DNA of 64,000 bases from Hymenobacter taeanensis (GTDB taxonomy: Bacteria > Bacteroidota > Bacteroidia > Cytophagales > Hymenobacteraceae). The notes under the pieces were generated by a model that saw nothing but the letters and a program-made list of their open reading frames with translations, did not search any database and had not been told where the DNA came from. Made by a program: the position numbers and the translations under genes. Shown here in pieces: positions 1 through 9,620 of the stretch. Positions within the stretch are counted from its first letter, which is position 1. Each line of letters opens with the position of its first letter. The stretch spans positions 3,193,001 through 3,257,000 of the forward strand of contig NZ_CP053538.1 of NCBI RefSeq assembly GCF_013137895.1, written 5' to 3'.

Positions 1-95
1 AATGTCAGCGGGTGAGATGTCTTAACTTCGCTCGACATGACGGGTGGGTGTGGGACGTTCAGGTAATTGCTCTAGGCCAGTCAACCAACCCTAAC

Positions 96-118
96 CCCTC
101 CTTTTCAAGGAGAGGAAC
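96..118 (-). terminator. Small hairpin downstream of uxuA
   Basis: A CCCTCCTT arm and an AAGGAGAGG arm surround a TTC loop just after the uxuA stop codon. It could end the leftward sugar-operon transcript. There is no long T run, so it may also be a copy of a dispersed short repeat. Confidence 0.35.
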
Positions 119-124
119 CAGACT

Positions 125-1321
125 TTAGCCTTTGCTTTCCGAAAGACTTCGGTGGATGCCTAGTTCCAGGCCGCGTAGCTCGGCTAGGCCGCGGAGGCGG
201 CCGATGCCGGAGTAGCCGGGGTTGGTTTTCTTGTGCAGGTCGTCGAGCATCTGGTGGCCGTGGTCGGGGCGCATGGGCAGGCTTACCTGGCGCTGTTGCA
301 TCACGTGTACCAATTCGCGCACCACGCCATACATGTCCACGTCGCCTTCCAGGTGGTTGTCCTCGAAGAAGTCGCCCTCGGCGTTGCGGCGGGTGCTGCG
401 CAGGTGAATAAAGTTGATGCGGTCAGCGAATTGACGCACCATAGCGGGCAGGTCGTTGTCGGGGCGTACGCCGAACGAGCCGGTGCAGAAGCACAGGCCG
501 TTGCTGGGCGAAGGCACGGCATCAACTAGCGCCTGTACATCGGCGGCAGTGCTCACCACCCGCGGCAGGCCCAGAATGGGGTAGGGCGGGTCGTCGGGGT
601 GGATGACGAGGTGAATGCCGCCGGCTTCGGCCACCGGCACCACTTCTTGCAGAAAGTGAATGAGGTGGGCGCGCAGCCGGTTGGCATCAATGTGCTGGTA
701 GGCATCCAGGGCTTGTTGAAACTGGCCTAGCGTGAAGCTCTCCTCGCTGCCGGGCAAGCCAGCAATGATGTTGCGCTGCAGCAACTGCTTGTCCTCGTCG
801 CTCATGGCGGCAAACCGCTGGCGGGCCTTTTCTAGCACCTCCGCCGGGTAGGCCTGCTCCGCGCCGGGGCGCTGGAGCAGCAGCACATCGAAGGCCACAA
901 AGGCAGCCATTTCAAAGCGCAGCGCTTTGGAGCCGTCTTCTACCTCGTAGGCCAGGTCGGTGCGGGTCCAGTCCAGCACCGGCATAAAGTTGTAGGTGAC
1001 CGTGCGGATGCCGCACTCGGCCAGGTTGCGCAGGCTCTGCTGGTAGTTCTGAATGAAGGTTTCGAAGCCGGGGGTTTGGGTTTTGATGTGCTCGTGCACC
1101 GGCACGCTCTCCACCACGCTCCACCGCATGCCTGCGGCCTCAATCTCGGCCTGCCGGGCCCTGATTTCGGCTACCGGCCACACCACCCCGTTTGGGAGGT
1201 GGTGCAGGGCCGTGACAACGCCGGTGCAGCCGGCCTGCCGCAAATCGGAGAGGCTTACGGGGTCTTGAGGGCCAAACCAGCGCATGGTTTGCTCCATTGA
1301 ATAGGGTTGTTGCTTGCTCAT
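125..1321 (-). CDS. uxuA: Mannonate dehydratase UxuA
   Basis: Dehydrates D-mannonate to 2-keto-3-deoxygluconate in the cytoplasmic hexuronate (glucuronate) pathway. The 398-residue protein has the full family length. Metal and active-site segments are visible: HPDDPP at residues 241-246, NFIHLRS near 303-309 and RPDHGH at 351-356. The ATG at 1321 follows the upstream SDR gene by only 12 bp, so the two are very likely co-transcribed and work in sequence (fructuronate to mannonate to KDG). No KDG kinase or aldolase lies in the window. It is the last gene of a long leftward cluster. The family call is firm; the assumption that its substrate comes from the neighbouring glycan enzymes is inference. 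Confidence 0.93.
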   Translation of the reverse strand: MSKQQPYSMEQTMRWFGPQDPVSLSDLRQAGCTGVVTALHHLPNGVVWPVAEIRARQAEIEAAGMRWSVVESVPVHEHIKTQTPGFETFIQNYQQSLRNLAECGIRTVTYNFMPVLDWTRTDLAYEVEDGSKALRFEMAAFVAFDVLLLQRPGAEQAYPAEVLEKARQRFAAMSDEDKQLLQRNIIAGLPGSEESFTLGQFQQALDAYQHIDANRLRAHLIHFLQEVVPVAEAGGIHLVIHPDDPPYPILGLPRVVSTAADVQALVDAVPSPSNGLCFCTGSFGVRPDNDLPAMVRQFADRINFIHLRSTRRNAEGDFFEDNHLEGDVDMYGVVRELVHVMQQRQVSLPMRPDHGHQMLDDLHKKTNPGYSGIGRLRGLAELRGLELGIHRSLSESKG

Positions 1322-1333
1322 GGGTTTCAGCTG

Positions 1334-2152
1334 TTACACGCCGCCAAAGATGGAAAAACCGCCATCCACGCAAATCATGGAGCCGGTTACAAACTGGGAG
1401 GCGTCGCTGAGCAGCCATACCAGGGCACCTTTCAGCTCATCGGGGTGGCCGAAGCGCTTAAAGGGCGTCTGGCGGATAACCAACTCGCCACGAGCCGTGA
1501 AGCCGCCATCGGGAGTGGTGAGCAGGTTGCGGTTTTGCTCCGTCAGGAAGAAGCCGGGGGCCAGGGCATTCATGCGCAGCTTGTCGCCGTAGCGGTTGGC
1601 CATTTCCACCGCAAACCACTGGTTGTAGCAGTCGAGGGCGGCCTTGCCCATGTTGTAGCCCAGCACCTTAGTAATGGCCCGCTTGGAGTTCATGGAGGAT
1701 ATGTTCACGATGCTGCCGCGGCGGCCCGATTGCGCAATGGCCTCACCGAACACCTGCGTTGGCCGGATGGCACCCCAAATGTTCAGGTCCATCACCCGCT
1801 TCATGCCCTCAAGGTTCATCTTAAATACGTCGTGCTCAGGGTCAAGCACACCATCGGCGCCGTTGCCGCCGGCGGCGTTTACCAGGCCATCAATGCGGCC
1901 GTAGGTCTGTACTACCTGTTGGCAGGCGGCGCGCAACTGGTCTTCTTCCAGCACATCGGCTACCAGGGCCAGCGCCTGGCCGCCGCGGGCCTTGATAGCC
2001 TCGGCCCGCTCGTGCGCTATGGCGGCGTTGCGGCCCAGAATGCCCACGGTGCCGCCGGCTTCTACAATGCCATCAATGAACGACTGGCCTAGGATGCCGG
2101 TGCCACCGGTAACCACGATTACTTTGCCCTCCAGGGAAAAATTCTCACTCAT
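1334..2152 (-). CDS. SDR-family oxidoreductase, probable D-mannonate oxidoreductase (fructuronate reductase)
   Basis: Classical short-chain dehydrogenase of 272 residues. The Rossmann motif TGGTGILG is at residues 15-22, NAAG at 92-95, a serine near 152-153 and the catalytic pair Y166-x3-K170. The C-terminal region has the typical proline-rich substrate loop. Many Bacteroidota use an SDR in place of classical UxuB to reduce fructuronate to mannonate with NAD(P)H, and the position 12 bp upstream of uxuA supports that role. No signal peptide is present, so it acts in the cytoplasm. Substrate assignment rests on gene context; the SDR family assignment is certain from the motifs. Confidence 0.8.
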   Translation of the reverse strand: MSENFSLEGKVIVVTGGTGILGQSFIDGIVEAGGTVGILGRNAAIAHERAEAIKARGGQALALVADVLEEDQLRAACQQVVQTYGRIDGLVNAAGGNGADGVLDPEHDVFKMNLEGMKRVMDLNIWGAIRPTQVFGEAIAQSGRRGSIVNISSMNSKRAITKVLGYNMGKAALDCYNQWFAVEMANRYGDKLRMNALAPGFFLTEQNRNLLTTPDGGFTARGELVIRQTPFKRFGHPDELKGALVWLLSDASQFVTGSMICVDGGFSIFGGV

Positions 2153-2266
2153 GCAGTTGGGTAAAATGGGGCGCGGTTGTGGAGCGCCACCGGTAAGGAT
2201 CTGAAATGGGGTTTAAAAGGGTGCCAGGCCAGGATGGAAGCCGGCTGGGCCTATTTTGTGAGGCGC

Positions 2267-4687
2267 TTAGTCAGCTTGAATGGTGAAGGATTTGCGAAGG
2301 CGGATGTCTTCGGAAGAGCTACCGAGCAGCACTTCAAACTCGCCGGGCTCCACAGTCCAGTTCATGTTTTTGTCGAGCAGGGCCAGGTCGTTGGGGTGGA
2401 GGGTGAAGCTGACGGTTTTCTTCTCGCCGGGCTGCAGCCGCACGCGCTCAAAGCCACGGAGGTCAAACTCGTACGTGGTCACGCTGCTGACTTTGTCTTT
2501 GAGGTAGAGCTGCACCACTTCGTCGCCCAGGCGCTTCCCGGTGTTGGTTACCTCCATGGTTACCTGCACATTGGCGTTGGCGTGCTGGCTGGGCTGGCTT
2601 ACTACCAGGTTGCCGTACTCAAAGGAGGTGTAGCTCAGCCCGAAGCCAAAGGGGTAGAGCGCGCCGTTGATGCTGGTTTTGCCGTAGCCGTTGGGCCCCG
2701 CGCTGGGCTGGCCCGCCTGCGACGACACCTTGAAGGGGAAATTGTACTCGATCTGGCCCGTTGATTTGGGGAAGGTGATGGGCAGCTTGCCGCCGGGGTT
2801 GTTGTCGCCGAACAGCGTTTCTGCAATTACGCGCCCACTCTGAGGTCCCGGAAACCAGGCCTCCAGAATGGCCGGCACATAGCGGTTTTCCCAGTTAATG
2901 GTGAGCGGCTGGCCGTTTACTAATACCATTACCACGGGCTTACCAGTGGCCTGCAGTGCCTGTAGCAGCTGCAGCTGACGGCCGGGCAGGCCTAGGCCTG
3001 TGCGCGAAAGGCTTTCGCCCACGCGCTTCTCATCCTCACCCACCACCGCAATTACCACATCGGCCAGCCGGGCCTGGGCCACGGCTTCGTCGATGCTGGC
3101 TTGCTCCTCTTTGGTTAAAGCCGTCGGAATGATTTCGCTTTCAGGCCAGCTGGCATCCACAATGTTGCAGCCTTTGGCGTAGTGCACCGTGGCCTTTGCC
3201 CCGAGGTAGCTCTTGATGCCATCCAGCACCGTGGTAACGGGGTTGTTGGAGGGGCCATACCGGCTGGTGGTGTAGTTCTTTTCCGCCGCCAACGGGCCAG
3301 TCACCAGCACCGACTTCAGGGCCTTGTCATCAAGCGGCAACAGGTTTTTCTCGTTCTTCAGCAGCACCATGGTTTCACGGTTCAACTGCAATGAGAAGGC
3401 TTCATCGGCCGCGGTGTGCACGGTTTTGTCGGCGGCTTTGGGGTTGCTCGTGTAGGGCTGGTCAAAGAGGCCCAGCCGGAACTTCACCCGCAGCACATCG
3501 GCCACGCGCCGGTCCAGGGTCTTCATGGATACGCGGCCTTCCTTCACCAGCTCGCGTAGGGGCATTATGTACACCTCCGGCATGGTGAAGTTGGTTCGCA
3601 CGTTCAGGCCCGCCTCAATGGCCTGCTGCACAGCCTGCTTGTAGGTATCGGCCACGTGGTGCTTGGTAAACAGGAACTCCACGGCCTCACTATCCGACAC
3701 CACGTACCCATCGAAGCCGAATTTCTCGCGCAGCAGCTCCGTCAGGAAATAGTGGCTGCCGGTTACCGGCTGCCCGTCCCAGTCGTTGTAGCTGCTCATC
3801 ACGCCCATGGGCTTGGCTTCCTGAATCACGCGCCGGAAGGGGTAGAGGTAGAGCTGGTGCATCTCGCGGGGCGCCACGTGCGGGTCGGTGCGCACGTCGC
3901 CGTCGCGGCCACCTTTGGGCACGCTGTACACGGCGTAGTGCTTGAGCGTAGAGGCCACGCCCTGCTCCTGAATGCCGAGTACCATTTGCTTGCCCAGCTC
4001 CGCAATATGGAAGGGATTTTCGCCGTAGCACTCTACCACCCGGCCCCAGCGCTGGTCGCGGGCCGGGTCGAGGATGGGGGCATACACATTGGAGTAGCCC
4101 AGGGCTTTGGCCTCACGGCCCACGGTGGCGCCGGCTTGGCGCACCAGGGCCTTGTTCCAGGTGCTGCCAATACCAATGGGGGCCGGCAAGGGCGTGGCCC
4201 GGTCGTGGCAGAGGCCATGGATGCCCTCGTTTGTGAAATCAACCGGAATACCCAGGCGCGTTTGCTCCACAAACCACTTCTGCACATCATTAATGGCAGT
4301 GGCATGCTTGCTGAACGGATAGGAAAACTCGGTGGCGGCGCCGGGGTGGTAGGCTAGGCCATTAAGCTCTTCGTCGATGTTGGCAATGCCATCCTTCCAG
4401 ACCATGGTCTTCCACTCCGCCGTGGGCATCTTGTCCTTCAGCACCCGGCCGTAGCCGTAAAGCGTGGCCGTTTGGCAGGTTTTCTCCTCCAGCGTCATCT
4501 GCGAGAGTAAGTCGGCTACCCGGCGCTCTACTGGCTGCGCGACATCCTCAAACACGTCCTTTTTGCCGTTCTTATTGAAGTCAATCCAGCCTTTGCGGTA
4601 AATGTTCTGCTTGCTTTGTCCCTGCACGGCCGAGGTCAACAGCAGGGCAGGAAATAACAGGCAATATGGGAGGGTGGGAGTACGCAT
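2267..4687 (-). CDS. Glycoside hydrolase family 3, beta-glucosidase/xylosidase-like, secreted
   Basis: Exported GH3 enzyme that removes terminal beta-linked sugars from oligosaccharides, probably in the periplasm. I chose the ATG at 4687 (806 residues) because it begins a clean signal peptide, MRTPTLPYCLLFPALLLTSA; the open frame extends to 4825 but that part looks untranslated. The N-terminal TIM barrel carries the KH motif at 249-250 and the nucleophile region VVSDSE with D332. A GH3 C-terminal alpha/beta domain and a fibronectin-III-like domain (about 690-800) follow. It lies after susD1 and before the SDR/uxuA pair. GH3 with GH30 and SusCD is a recurrent set for beta-1,6- or mixed beta-glucans; xylosidase activity is an alternative. 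Confidence 0.85.
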   Translation of the reverse strand: MRTPTLPYCLLFPALLLTSAVQGQSKQNIYRKGWIDFNKNGKKDVFEDVAQPVERRVADLLSQMTLEEKTCQTATLYGYGRVLKDKMPTAEWKTMVWKDGIANIDEELNGLAYHPGAATEFSYPFSKHATAINDVQKWFVEQTRLGIPVDFTNEGIHGLCHDRATPLPAPIGIGSTWNKALVRQAGATVGREAKALGYSNVYAPILDPARDQRWGRVVECYGENPFHIAELGKQMVLGIQEQGVASTLKHYAVYSVPKGGRDGDVRTDPHVAPREMHQLYLYPFRRVIQEAKPMGVMSSYNDWDGQPVTGSHYFLTELLREKFGFDGYVVSDSEAVEFLFTKHHVADTYKQAVQQAIEAGLNVRTNFTMPEVYIMPLRELVKEGRVSMKTLDRRVADVLRVKFRLGLFDQPYTSNPKAADKTVHTAADEAFSLQLNRETMVLLKNEKNLLPLDDKALKSVLVTGPLAAEKNYTTSRYGPSNNPVTTVLDGIKSYLGAKATVHYAKGCNIVDASWPESEIIPTALTKEEQASIDEAVAQARLADVVIAVVGEDEKRVGESLSRTGLGLPGRQLQLLQALQATGKPVVMVLVNGQPLTINWENRYVPAILEAWFPGPQSGRVIAETLFGDNNPGGKLPITFPKSTGQIEYNFPFKVSSQAGQPSAGPNGYGKTSINGALYPFGFGLSYTSFEYGNLVVSQPSQHANANVQVTMEVTNTGKRLGDEVVQLYLKDKVSSVTTYEFDLRGFERVRLQPGEKKTVSFTLHPNDLALLDKNMNWTVEPGEFEVLLGSSSEDIRLRKSFTIQAD

Positions 4688-4828
4688 CAGTTGGAAGGGA
4701 GGCGGTTGCAAAGCGCTAGGCCAGTGGCAGGTAGCTGCCAGCAGAAACCTAGAATGGGTGTTGAGTGCGCCCTGAACGTGGCCCAGGCTACTTCGCCGGG
4801 CAGGAATTGCAAGCAATGGGCACAAATA

Positions 4829-4864
4829 CTCTGAGCAGGCCGGGCTAACCCAACCTGCTCAGAG
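4829..4864 (-). terminator. Perfect 11-bp hairpin between susD1 and the GH3 gene
   Basis: CTCTGAGCAGG at 4829-4839 pairs perfectly with CCTGCTCAGAG at 4854-4864 across a 14-nt loop, directly after the susD1 stop at 4872. There is no clear T run, so partial termination or mRNA stabilisation of susCD relative to GH3 is more likely than full termination. Confidence 0.5.
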
Positions 4865-4871
4865 GCGCTGA

Positions 4872-6293
4872 CTAGAAGCCAGGGTTTTGCGTTAGGTTGG
4901 GGTTGAGGGCTATTTCCGTTTGCGGAATCGGGAACAGCAGGTAATTGTCGCTGATGTCGCGGTTGAAGATGGTTTTCTCCACTTGCTTCAGGCGGTTCAG
5001 CCGGATCAGGTCGTAGCGGCGGTGGCCTTCATCACACAGCTCCCAGGCGCGCTCCAGCACCAGCAGATCCACGAAGGCATCTTTGGTGGTGGCGGTAGTG
5101 GGCAGAGCCGCCAGGCCAGCCCGCTGCCGCACCCGGTTAATGCCCTGGTACTTGGTCACGTCAGCGGCGTTGAGGTTGTTGAGTGCCTCCGACTGCATCA
5201 GCAGCACATCGGCGTAGCGGGTCACCAGCCAGTTAACGCGCGAGTCGTTGCCGATGCGCTTGTCGTCGCGGAACTTGTTGAAGTAGTACTGGGGCAGCGT
5301 GGTGGTATTGGCCTTGTTGCTCAGGTTCCAGTCTTTGCGCACATCGGTAGCGGCGTATGATTTCACAAACCAATCCTCGGCCGTGAACGAGGCGAAGCCG
5401 CCCAGCGCCGCCGGCAGGTTTTGGCGCACAATGATGTTGCCCACGTTTGGGGGCAAATCAAACTGCACCGAGAAAATGTGCTCGGCGTTGTTTTCGCGGT
5501 CAGGCAGAAAAACGTCGCCGTAGGTTGGCATCAGGCTATACAAGCCGGAGTTGATAACGCGGTTACAAGCGGCCAGCGCATCCTGGTTGTCGGTGCCTTT
5601 GGCATCGGAAGAGCTGGCGCGGGTGAGGTATACTTTCGCCAGCAGGCTGGCCGCGGCCCCGCTGGAAACGCGGCCTTTGTTGCCGGCCGGAATCTGGTTT
5701 TCCTTCAGGCAGTTGGCTTCGGCAAACTGCAGGTCCTCAATAATCTGCTCGTACACCGCCGCTTTGGGTGTGCGGGCGGGGCGCAGGTCGTCGTTCGGGC
5801 CTTTGATGGGCGAGGTAATCAGGGGTACGTCGCCGTAGGAGCGCACCAGCTCAAAGTAGGCCAGGGCGCGCAGGAAGCGGGCGTTGCCGAGGATGTTGTT
5901 CTTGCTGGCCTCGTTCATGCTCACGGCCGGCACCTTGTCAATCAGATCGTTGGCGCGGCCAATCAGGCGGTAGTTGTTCACCCACCAGTTCCCGATTTCG
6001 CCGTTGTTGGCGGTGTAGGTGAAGCGGCTTAGCTCGGCCCGGTCGCCGGTGGTAGCGCCCACCACGGCCATGTAGTCGCCGGGCAGCTCCGTTACCAGCC
6101 ACACCGTGCGGCCGTAGTAGGTTTGGGCCTGCATGAGGCTAAACACCCCGTTCAGGCCCGCAATGGCGTCGCCCTCGTTTTGGTAAAAGTTGCTGGCGGT
6201 AAGGAAATCATAAGGCTTTTCTTCCAGGAAGGACTCGCAGGAAGAGAAGAAGCCAAGGGAACATATGCCGAGAAGAAGGAGCTTCTTTTTCAT
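4872..6293 (-). CDS. SusD/RagB-family glycan-binding lipoprotein (pair 1)
   Basis: Surface lipoprotein that closes over its SusC partner and delivers oligosaccharide to the outer-membrane channel. The signal peptide ends in a lipobox with C19, followed by an acidic stretch (ESFLEE) typical of surface-exposed Bacteroidota lipoproteins. The TPR-rich SusD fold is indicated by the ASNFY motif near residue 40, the LRALAYFELVRSYGDVPL segment near 145-160 and the C-terminal pattern LFPIPQTEI...NP.L.QNPGF. The length of 473 residues is usual. The start lies 29 bp downstream of susC1, so the two form one operon. The ligand cannot be read from the sequence; neighbouring enzymes suggest a beta-glucan or uronate-decorated glycan. 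Confidence 0.93.
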   Translation of the reverse strand: MKKKLLLLGICSLGFFSSCESFLEEKPYDFLTASNFYQNEGDAIAGLNGVFSLMQAQTYYGRTVWLVTELPGDYMAVVGATTGDRAELSRFTYTANNGEIGNWWVNNYRLIGRANDLIDKVPAVSMNEASKNNILGNARFLRALAYFELVRSYGDVPLITSPIKGPNDDLRPARTPKAAVYEQIIEDLQFAEANCLKENQIPAGNKGRVSSGAAASLLAKVYLTRASSSDAKGTDNQDALAACNRVINSGLYSLMPTYGDVFLPDRENNAEHIFSVQFDLPPNVGNIIVRQNLPAALGGFASFTAEDWFVKSYAATDVRKDWNLSNKANTTTLPQYYFNKFRDDKRIGNDSRVNWLVTRYADVLLMQSEALNNLNAADVTKYQGINRVRQRAGLAALPTTATTKDAFVDLLVLERAWELCDEGHRRYDLIRLNRLKQVEKTIFNRDISDNYLLFPIPQTEIALNPNLTQNPGF

Positions 6294-6322
6294 GTCAGTA
6301 GTAAGTAGAAATACCCGTTCGA

Positions 6323-9300
6323 TTAGAAGCCAATCTTCACGCCGCCAATGAAGGTGCGCGTGCTGGGGAAGGCGTTGTAGTCGGTGTTCAGGCTCAGGCC
6401 GGAGTTACCGAACGAGTTTACTTCGGGGTCGTAGCCGGAGTATTTCGTAATCGTAATCAGGTTTTGGCCGGTCACGTACACGCTGGCCGATTTAATGGTT
6501 TTGGTTACGGCCTCGGGCAGGGGCACATTGAAAGAAACCGTCACGGTTTTCAGGCGGGCGAAGCTGCCGTTCTCCACCACGTCGCTCACAATGCCGGTGC
6601 TGCGGCGCACCACGCTGTTAGCCTTCGGAATGGTGTTGCTGGTACCGGGACCAGTCCAACGGTCATTCACCGACCTCAGCTTGTTGGTGGTAGTAAAGCC
6701 CGACTCCAGCTCGTAGCGGTTGAGGTTAAGCACATCAGTTCCCTGCACGCCCTGAATAAAGATGTTCAGGCTCACGGGGCCGTAGCTAAAGCCGTTGGTG
6801 AAGCCGTAAATGAACTTCGGCTGGGCCCGCCCAATGATGGTGCGGTCGTTGCCGTCAATCTTCTTGTCGCCGTTCAGATCGGCGTAGCGGGGGTCGCCGG
6901 GGCGCACGGTGGTAGTCAGGCCGCTGGCTGTAATTTCCTCCGGGGTCTGCCAAATGCCCTGGAACACGTAGCCGTAGAAAGAGCCAATGGGCTCCCCAAC
7001 CCGCAGCACGCTGGTGGCAGCCGTAGCACCGGGAAACAGGCTCGTACTCGACTGGCCTACGAAGCGCTGGTACTCGCCATTGAGGTCAAGCACTTTGTTG
7101 CGGTTGAGCGAGAAGTTGAGGTTGGTATTCCAGGAGAACTTCTTTGAGTCGAAGTTGACCGTGTTCAAGGAGAACTCCAAGCCCTTGTTCTGCACGCTGC
7201 CCGCGTTTTGCAGAATGTTGGAGAAGCCCGTTGTCTGCGGAATGGATACCTGCAGCAGCAGGTCGGTGGTTTTCTTGTAGTACACATCGGCCGTAACGCT
7301 GATGCGGTTTTTCAGGAAAGCCACATCTATCCCCACGTCGGCGGCGGCCGTAGACTCCCAGCTCAGGTCGGGGTTGGGCACGTTAGAAGGCGACAGGCCT
7401 ACCAGGCGCGTGGCCCCCGAGGTGTAGGCGCTCAGCCCATACCGCCCCAATGACTGATACGAGCCAATTTCCTGGTTGCCCGTGATGCCGTAGCTGGCGC
7501 GCAGCTTCAGGTCGCTCAGGGACGTAAAGCCCTTCATGAAGTTCTCATCAATCAGACGGTAGGCGAAGGCGGCTGAAGGGAAGTAGCCCCACTTGTTGTT
7601 CGGCCCGAAACGCGAGGAGCCATCGGCGCGCATCGTGAAGGTGAACAGATACTTCTCGAACAGCCGGTAGTTTACCCGCCCAAAGTAAGAGGCCAGGCGG
7701 TTGGAGTTTTTGCCCGAGCTGGGCGTCAGCACGTTAGCGCCCAGGCCTATGTTATCGGAGCCCAGAGCATTGGTGAAGAAGTTGTTGGCCGAGGCGCTGT
7801 AGTTCTCATTCACGAACTCCTGGAAGCTCAAACCCGCCACCACATTCAGGGCGTTGTTCTCGTTGAGCTTGCGGTCGTAGGTCAGCGTGTTCTCGTTCAG
7901 CCAGCTGTAGTTGTTGTTGGAGGCTTTAGTGGCCGAGCCGTTGGTGTTCTGGCCCACATACACCGTAGAGGGGATAAACTGGTTGCGCTGGTTGGCAAAC
8001 AGGTCGGTGCCGCCCGAAATGCGCAGTTTCAGGCCTTCCAGTAGCTGATACTCGCCGGCTACGTTGATGAGGGCGCGGGTGGTGGTGAGGTTGTCTTTGG
8101 CACTTTCAGCGTAGGCCACTGGGTTGCCAGCAATTTCTACGGCCGGCAGGGGCTGGTTCTGGAAAGTGTAATTGCCATTCGCATCGCGCACCGGCTGAAT
8201 GGGGCTGAAGCGCAGGGCATCGAGCAGTACGCCCCCATTGCTACCGCCGTTGGTGTTTACGGTAGTAAGGCGCTGCTGAGTGCGGGAAAGCTGGCTGGTG
8301 AAGCTCACGTTAATCTTGTTGCTCACCCTCCGGTCCAGGTTCAGGCGCACGGAGCCGCGCTTGAAGCCGGAGTTCAGGATAATGCCTTCCTGATCAAAGT
8401 AATTGAAGCTGAGGTTATAGCGGGTGTCTTCGGTGCCGCCGCTGAACCCCAGCTGGTAATTGCTTTGGCGGCCCTGCCGGAAAATCTCATCCTGCCAGTC
8501 GGTACCCTCACCCATGGCATCAATCTGCTGCTGCGTGTAGGGCAGGGGCGTGGTGGTTTTGTTTTCGAGGTTGTTGAGCGTCTGCACGTCGTTGAGGTAG
8601 CGCGCAAACTCAGGGGCGTTCATCAGGTCGTACTTCTTGCGCACGTTGCTCACACCGGTGTAGGCCTCAAAGTTGATGGCGTTGCGGCCAGCCTTGCCTT
8701 TTTTGGTGGTGATGATAACTACCCCGTTGGCACCCCGGCTACCATAAATGGCCGTGGCAGAAGCATCCTTCAGCACCTCAATCGACTCAATGTCGCTGGG
8801 GTTAATGGAGTTTAGGTCGCCGGCGCCGGGGAAGCCATCTACCACGAATAGCGGCTCGTTGCCGGAGTTGATGGAGTTAGTGCCCCGAATGCGGATGGAA
8901 ACGTTTCCGCCCGGCTCCGAATTCGTTTGCGTAACCTGCACGCCACTCACGCGGCCCTGCAGAATCTGGTCGGCGCGGGTAATGGGCGTTTCGGCCACTT
9001 GCTCCGCCGAGATGGACGCTACCGAGCCGGTGATGTCGCGTTTGCGCTGGGTGCCATAGCCCACTACCACCACGTCATTCAGGGCCGTGGCCTTCTCCCC
9101 AAGCTTCACCGAGCCAATGGAACTGCGGCCGCCCACGCGCACTTCCTGGGGCTCAAAACCAATGAAGGAGAACACCAACACGGGGTCGCCGGTGGCGGGA
9201 ACGGGCAAGCTGAACTTGCCGTCGGGGTCAGTGGAGGCGCCGGTGGTGGTGCCTTTGATAACAACTGATACCCCAGGGAGGGGAGAGTTATCCGTAGCAC

Positions 9301-9394
9301 TCAGCACCGTGCCGGTTACCTGGCTGGTTTGGGCGTGTGCCGAAACGGATATTACTACCGCGGCGGGCAGCAATAGGTGGGTAAATTTTCGCAT
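6323..9394 (-). CDS. SusC/RagA-family TonB-dependent transporter (pair 1)
   Basis: Outer-membrane TonB-dependent channel that imports oligosaccharides with SusD1. I chose the ATG at 9394 (1023 residues), which starts MRKFTHLLLPAAVVISVSAHA, a good signal peptide; an ATG at 9436 gives a poorer N-terminus. A carboxypeptidase-regulatory-like beta-sandwich occupies about residues 25-110. It is followed by the VVVVGYGTQ segment and the plug with DIESIEVLKDASATAIYGSR and GVVIITTKKG. The rest is a long 22-strand-type barrel. It precedes susD1 by 29 bp. A LacI-type regulator is encoded upstream and a candidate operator lies at 9477-9492. SusC identity is secure; substrate is inferred. Confidence 0.94.
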   Translation of the reverse strand: MRKFTHLLLPAAVVISVSAHAQTSQVTGTVLSATDNSPLPGVSVVIKGTTTGASTDPDGKFSLPVPATGDPVLVFSFIGFEPQEVRVGGRSSIGSVKLGEKATALNDVVVVGYGTQRKRDITGSVASISAEQVAETPITRADQILQGRVSGVQVTQTNSEPGGNVSIRIRGTNSINSGNEPLFVVDGFPGAGDLNSINPSDIESIEVLKDASATAIYGSRGANGVVIITTKKGKAGRNAINFEAYTGVSNVRKKYDLMNAPEFARYLNDVQTLNNLENKTTTPLPYTQQQIDAMGEGTDWQDEIFRQGRQSNYQLGFSGGTEDTRYNLSFNYFDQEGIILNSGFKRGSVRLNLDRRVSNKINVSFTSQLSRTQQRLTTVNTNGGSNGGVLLDALRFSPIQPVRDANGNYTFQNQPLPAVEIAGNPVAYAESAKDNLTTTRALINVAGEYQLLEGLKLRISGGTDLFANQRNQFIPSTVYVGQNTNGSATKASNNNYSWLNENTLTYDRKLNENNALNVVAGLSFQEFVNENYSASANNFFTNALGSDNIGLGANVLTPSSGKNSNRLASYFGRVNYRLFEKYLFTFTMRADGSSRFGPNNKWGYFPSAAFAYRLIDENFMKGFTSLSDLKLRASYGITGNQEIGSYQSLGRYGLSAYTSGATRLVGLSPSNVPNPDLSWESTAAADVGIDVAFLKNRISVTADVYYKKTTDLLLQVSIPQTTGFSNILQNAGSVQNKGLEFSLNTVNFDSKKFSWNTNLNFSLNRNKVLDLNGEYQRFVGQSSTSLFPGATAATSVLRVGEPIGSFYGYVFQGIWQTPEEITASGLTTTVRPGDPRYADLNGDKKIDGNDRTIIGRAQPKFIYGFTNGFSYGPVSLNIFIQGVQGTDVLNLNRYELESGFTTTNKLRSVNDRWTGPGTSNTIPKANSVVRRSTGIVSDVVENGSFARLKTVTVSFNVPLPEAVTKTIKSASVYVTGQNLITITKYSGYDPEVNSFGNSGLSLNTDYNAFPSTRTFIGGVKIGF

Positions 9395-9476
9395 AAGGCT
9401 CAGGGCTGGTGGGGAATTAGTGAGTGTAATCTCCACAAACTTGCCGTGCCCAGGACGCCGTAAACGGGATTTATTT

Positions 9477-9492
9477 ACGGAAACGATTACGG
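9477..9492. promoter_or_regulatory. Candidate LacI-family operator upstream of susC1
   Basis: The sequence ACGGAAACGATTACGG lies about 85 bp upstream of the susC1 start, in the gap between the LacI-type gene and susC1. It has the central CG and flanking A/T layout of LacI/PurR-type operators, with imperfect symmetry. A related TAAACGG half lies near 9461. Assignment is by position and resemblance only. Confidence 0.3.
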
Positions 9493-9620
9493 AAAACAGC
9501 CAGCAGGTGCACCATTACCGGTGCGCGGCAAGCCGCTGGTGCCCAGCAACCGAGGGGCTAGGCCAGCGCCAGCAGGGAGTAGGGGCCAGCCGGAGCCACA
9601 AACCAGGCCGCTAGGCCACT

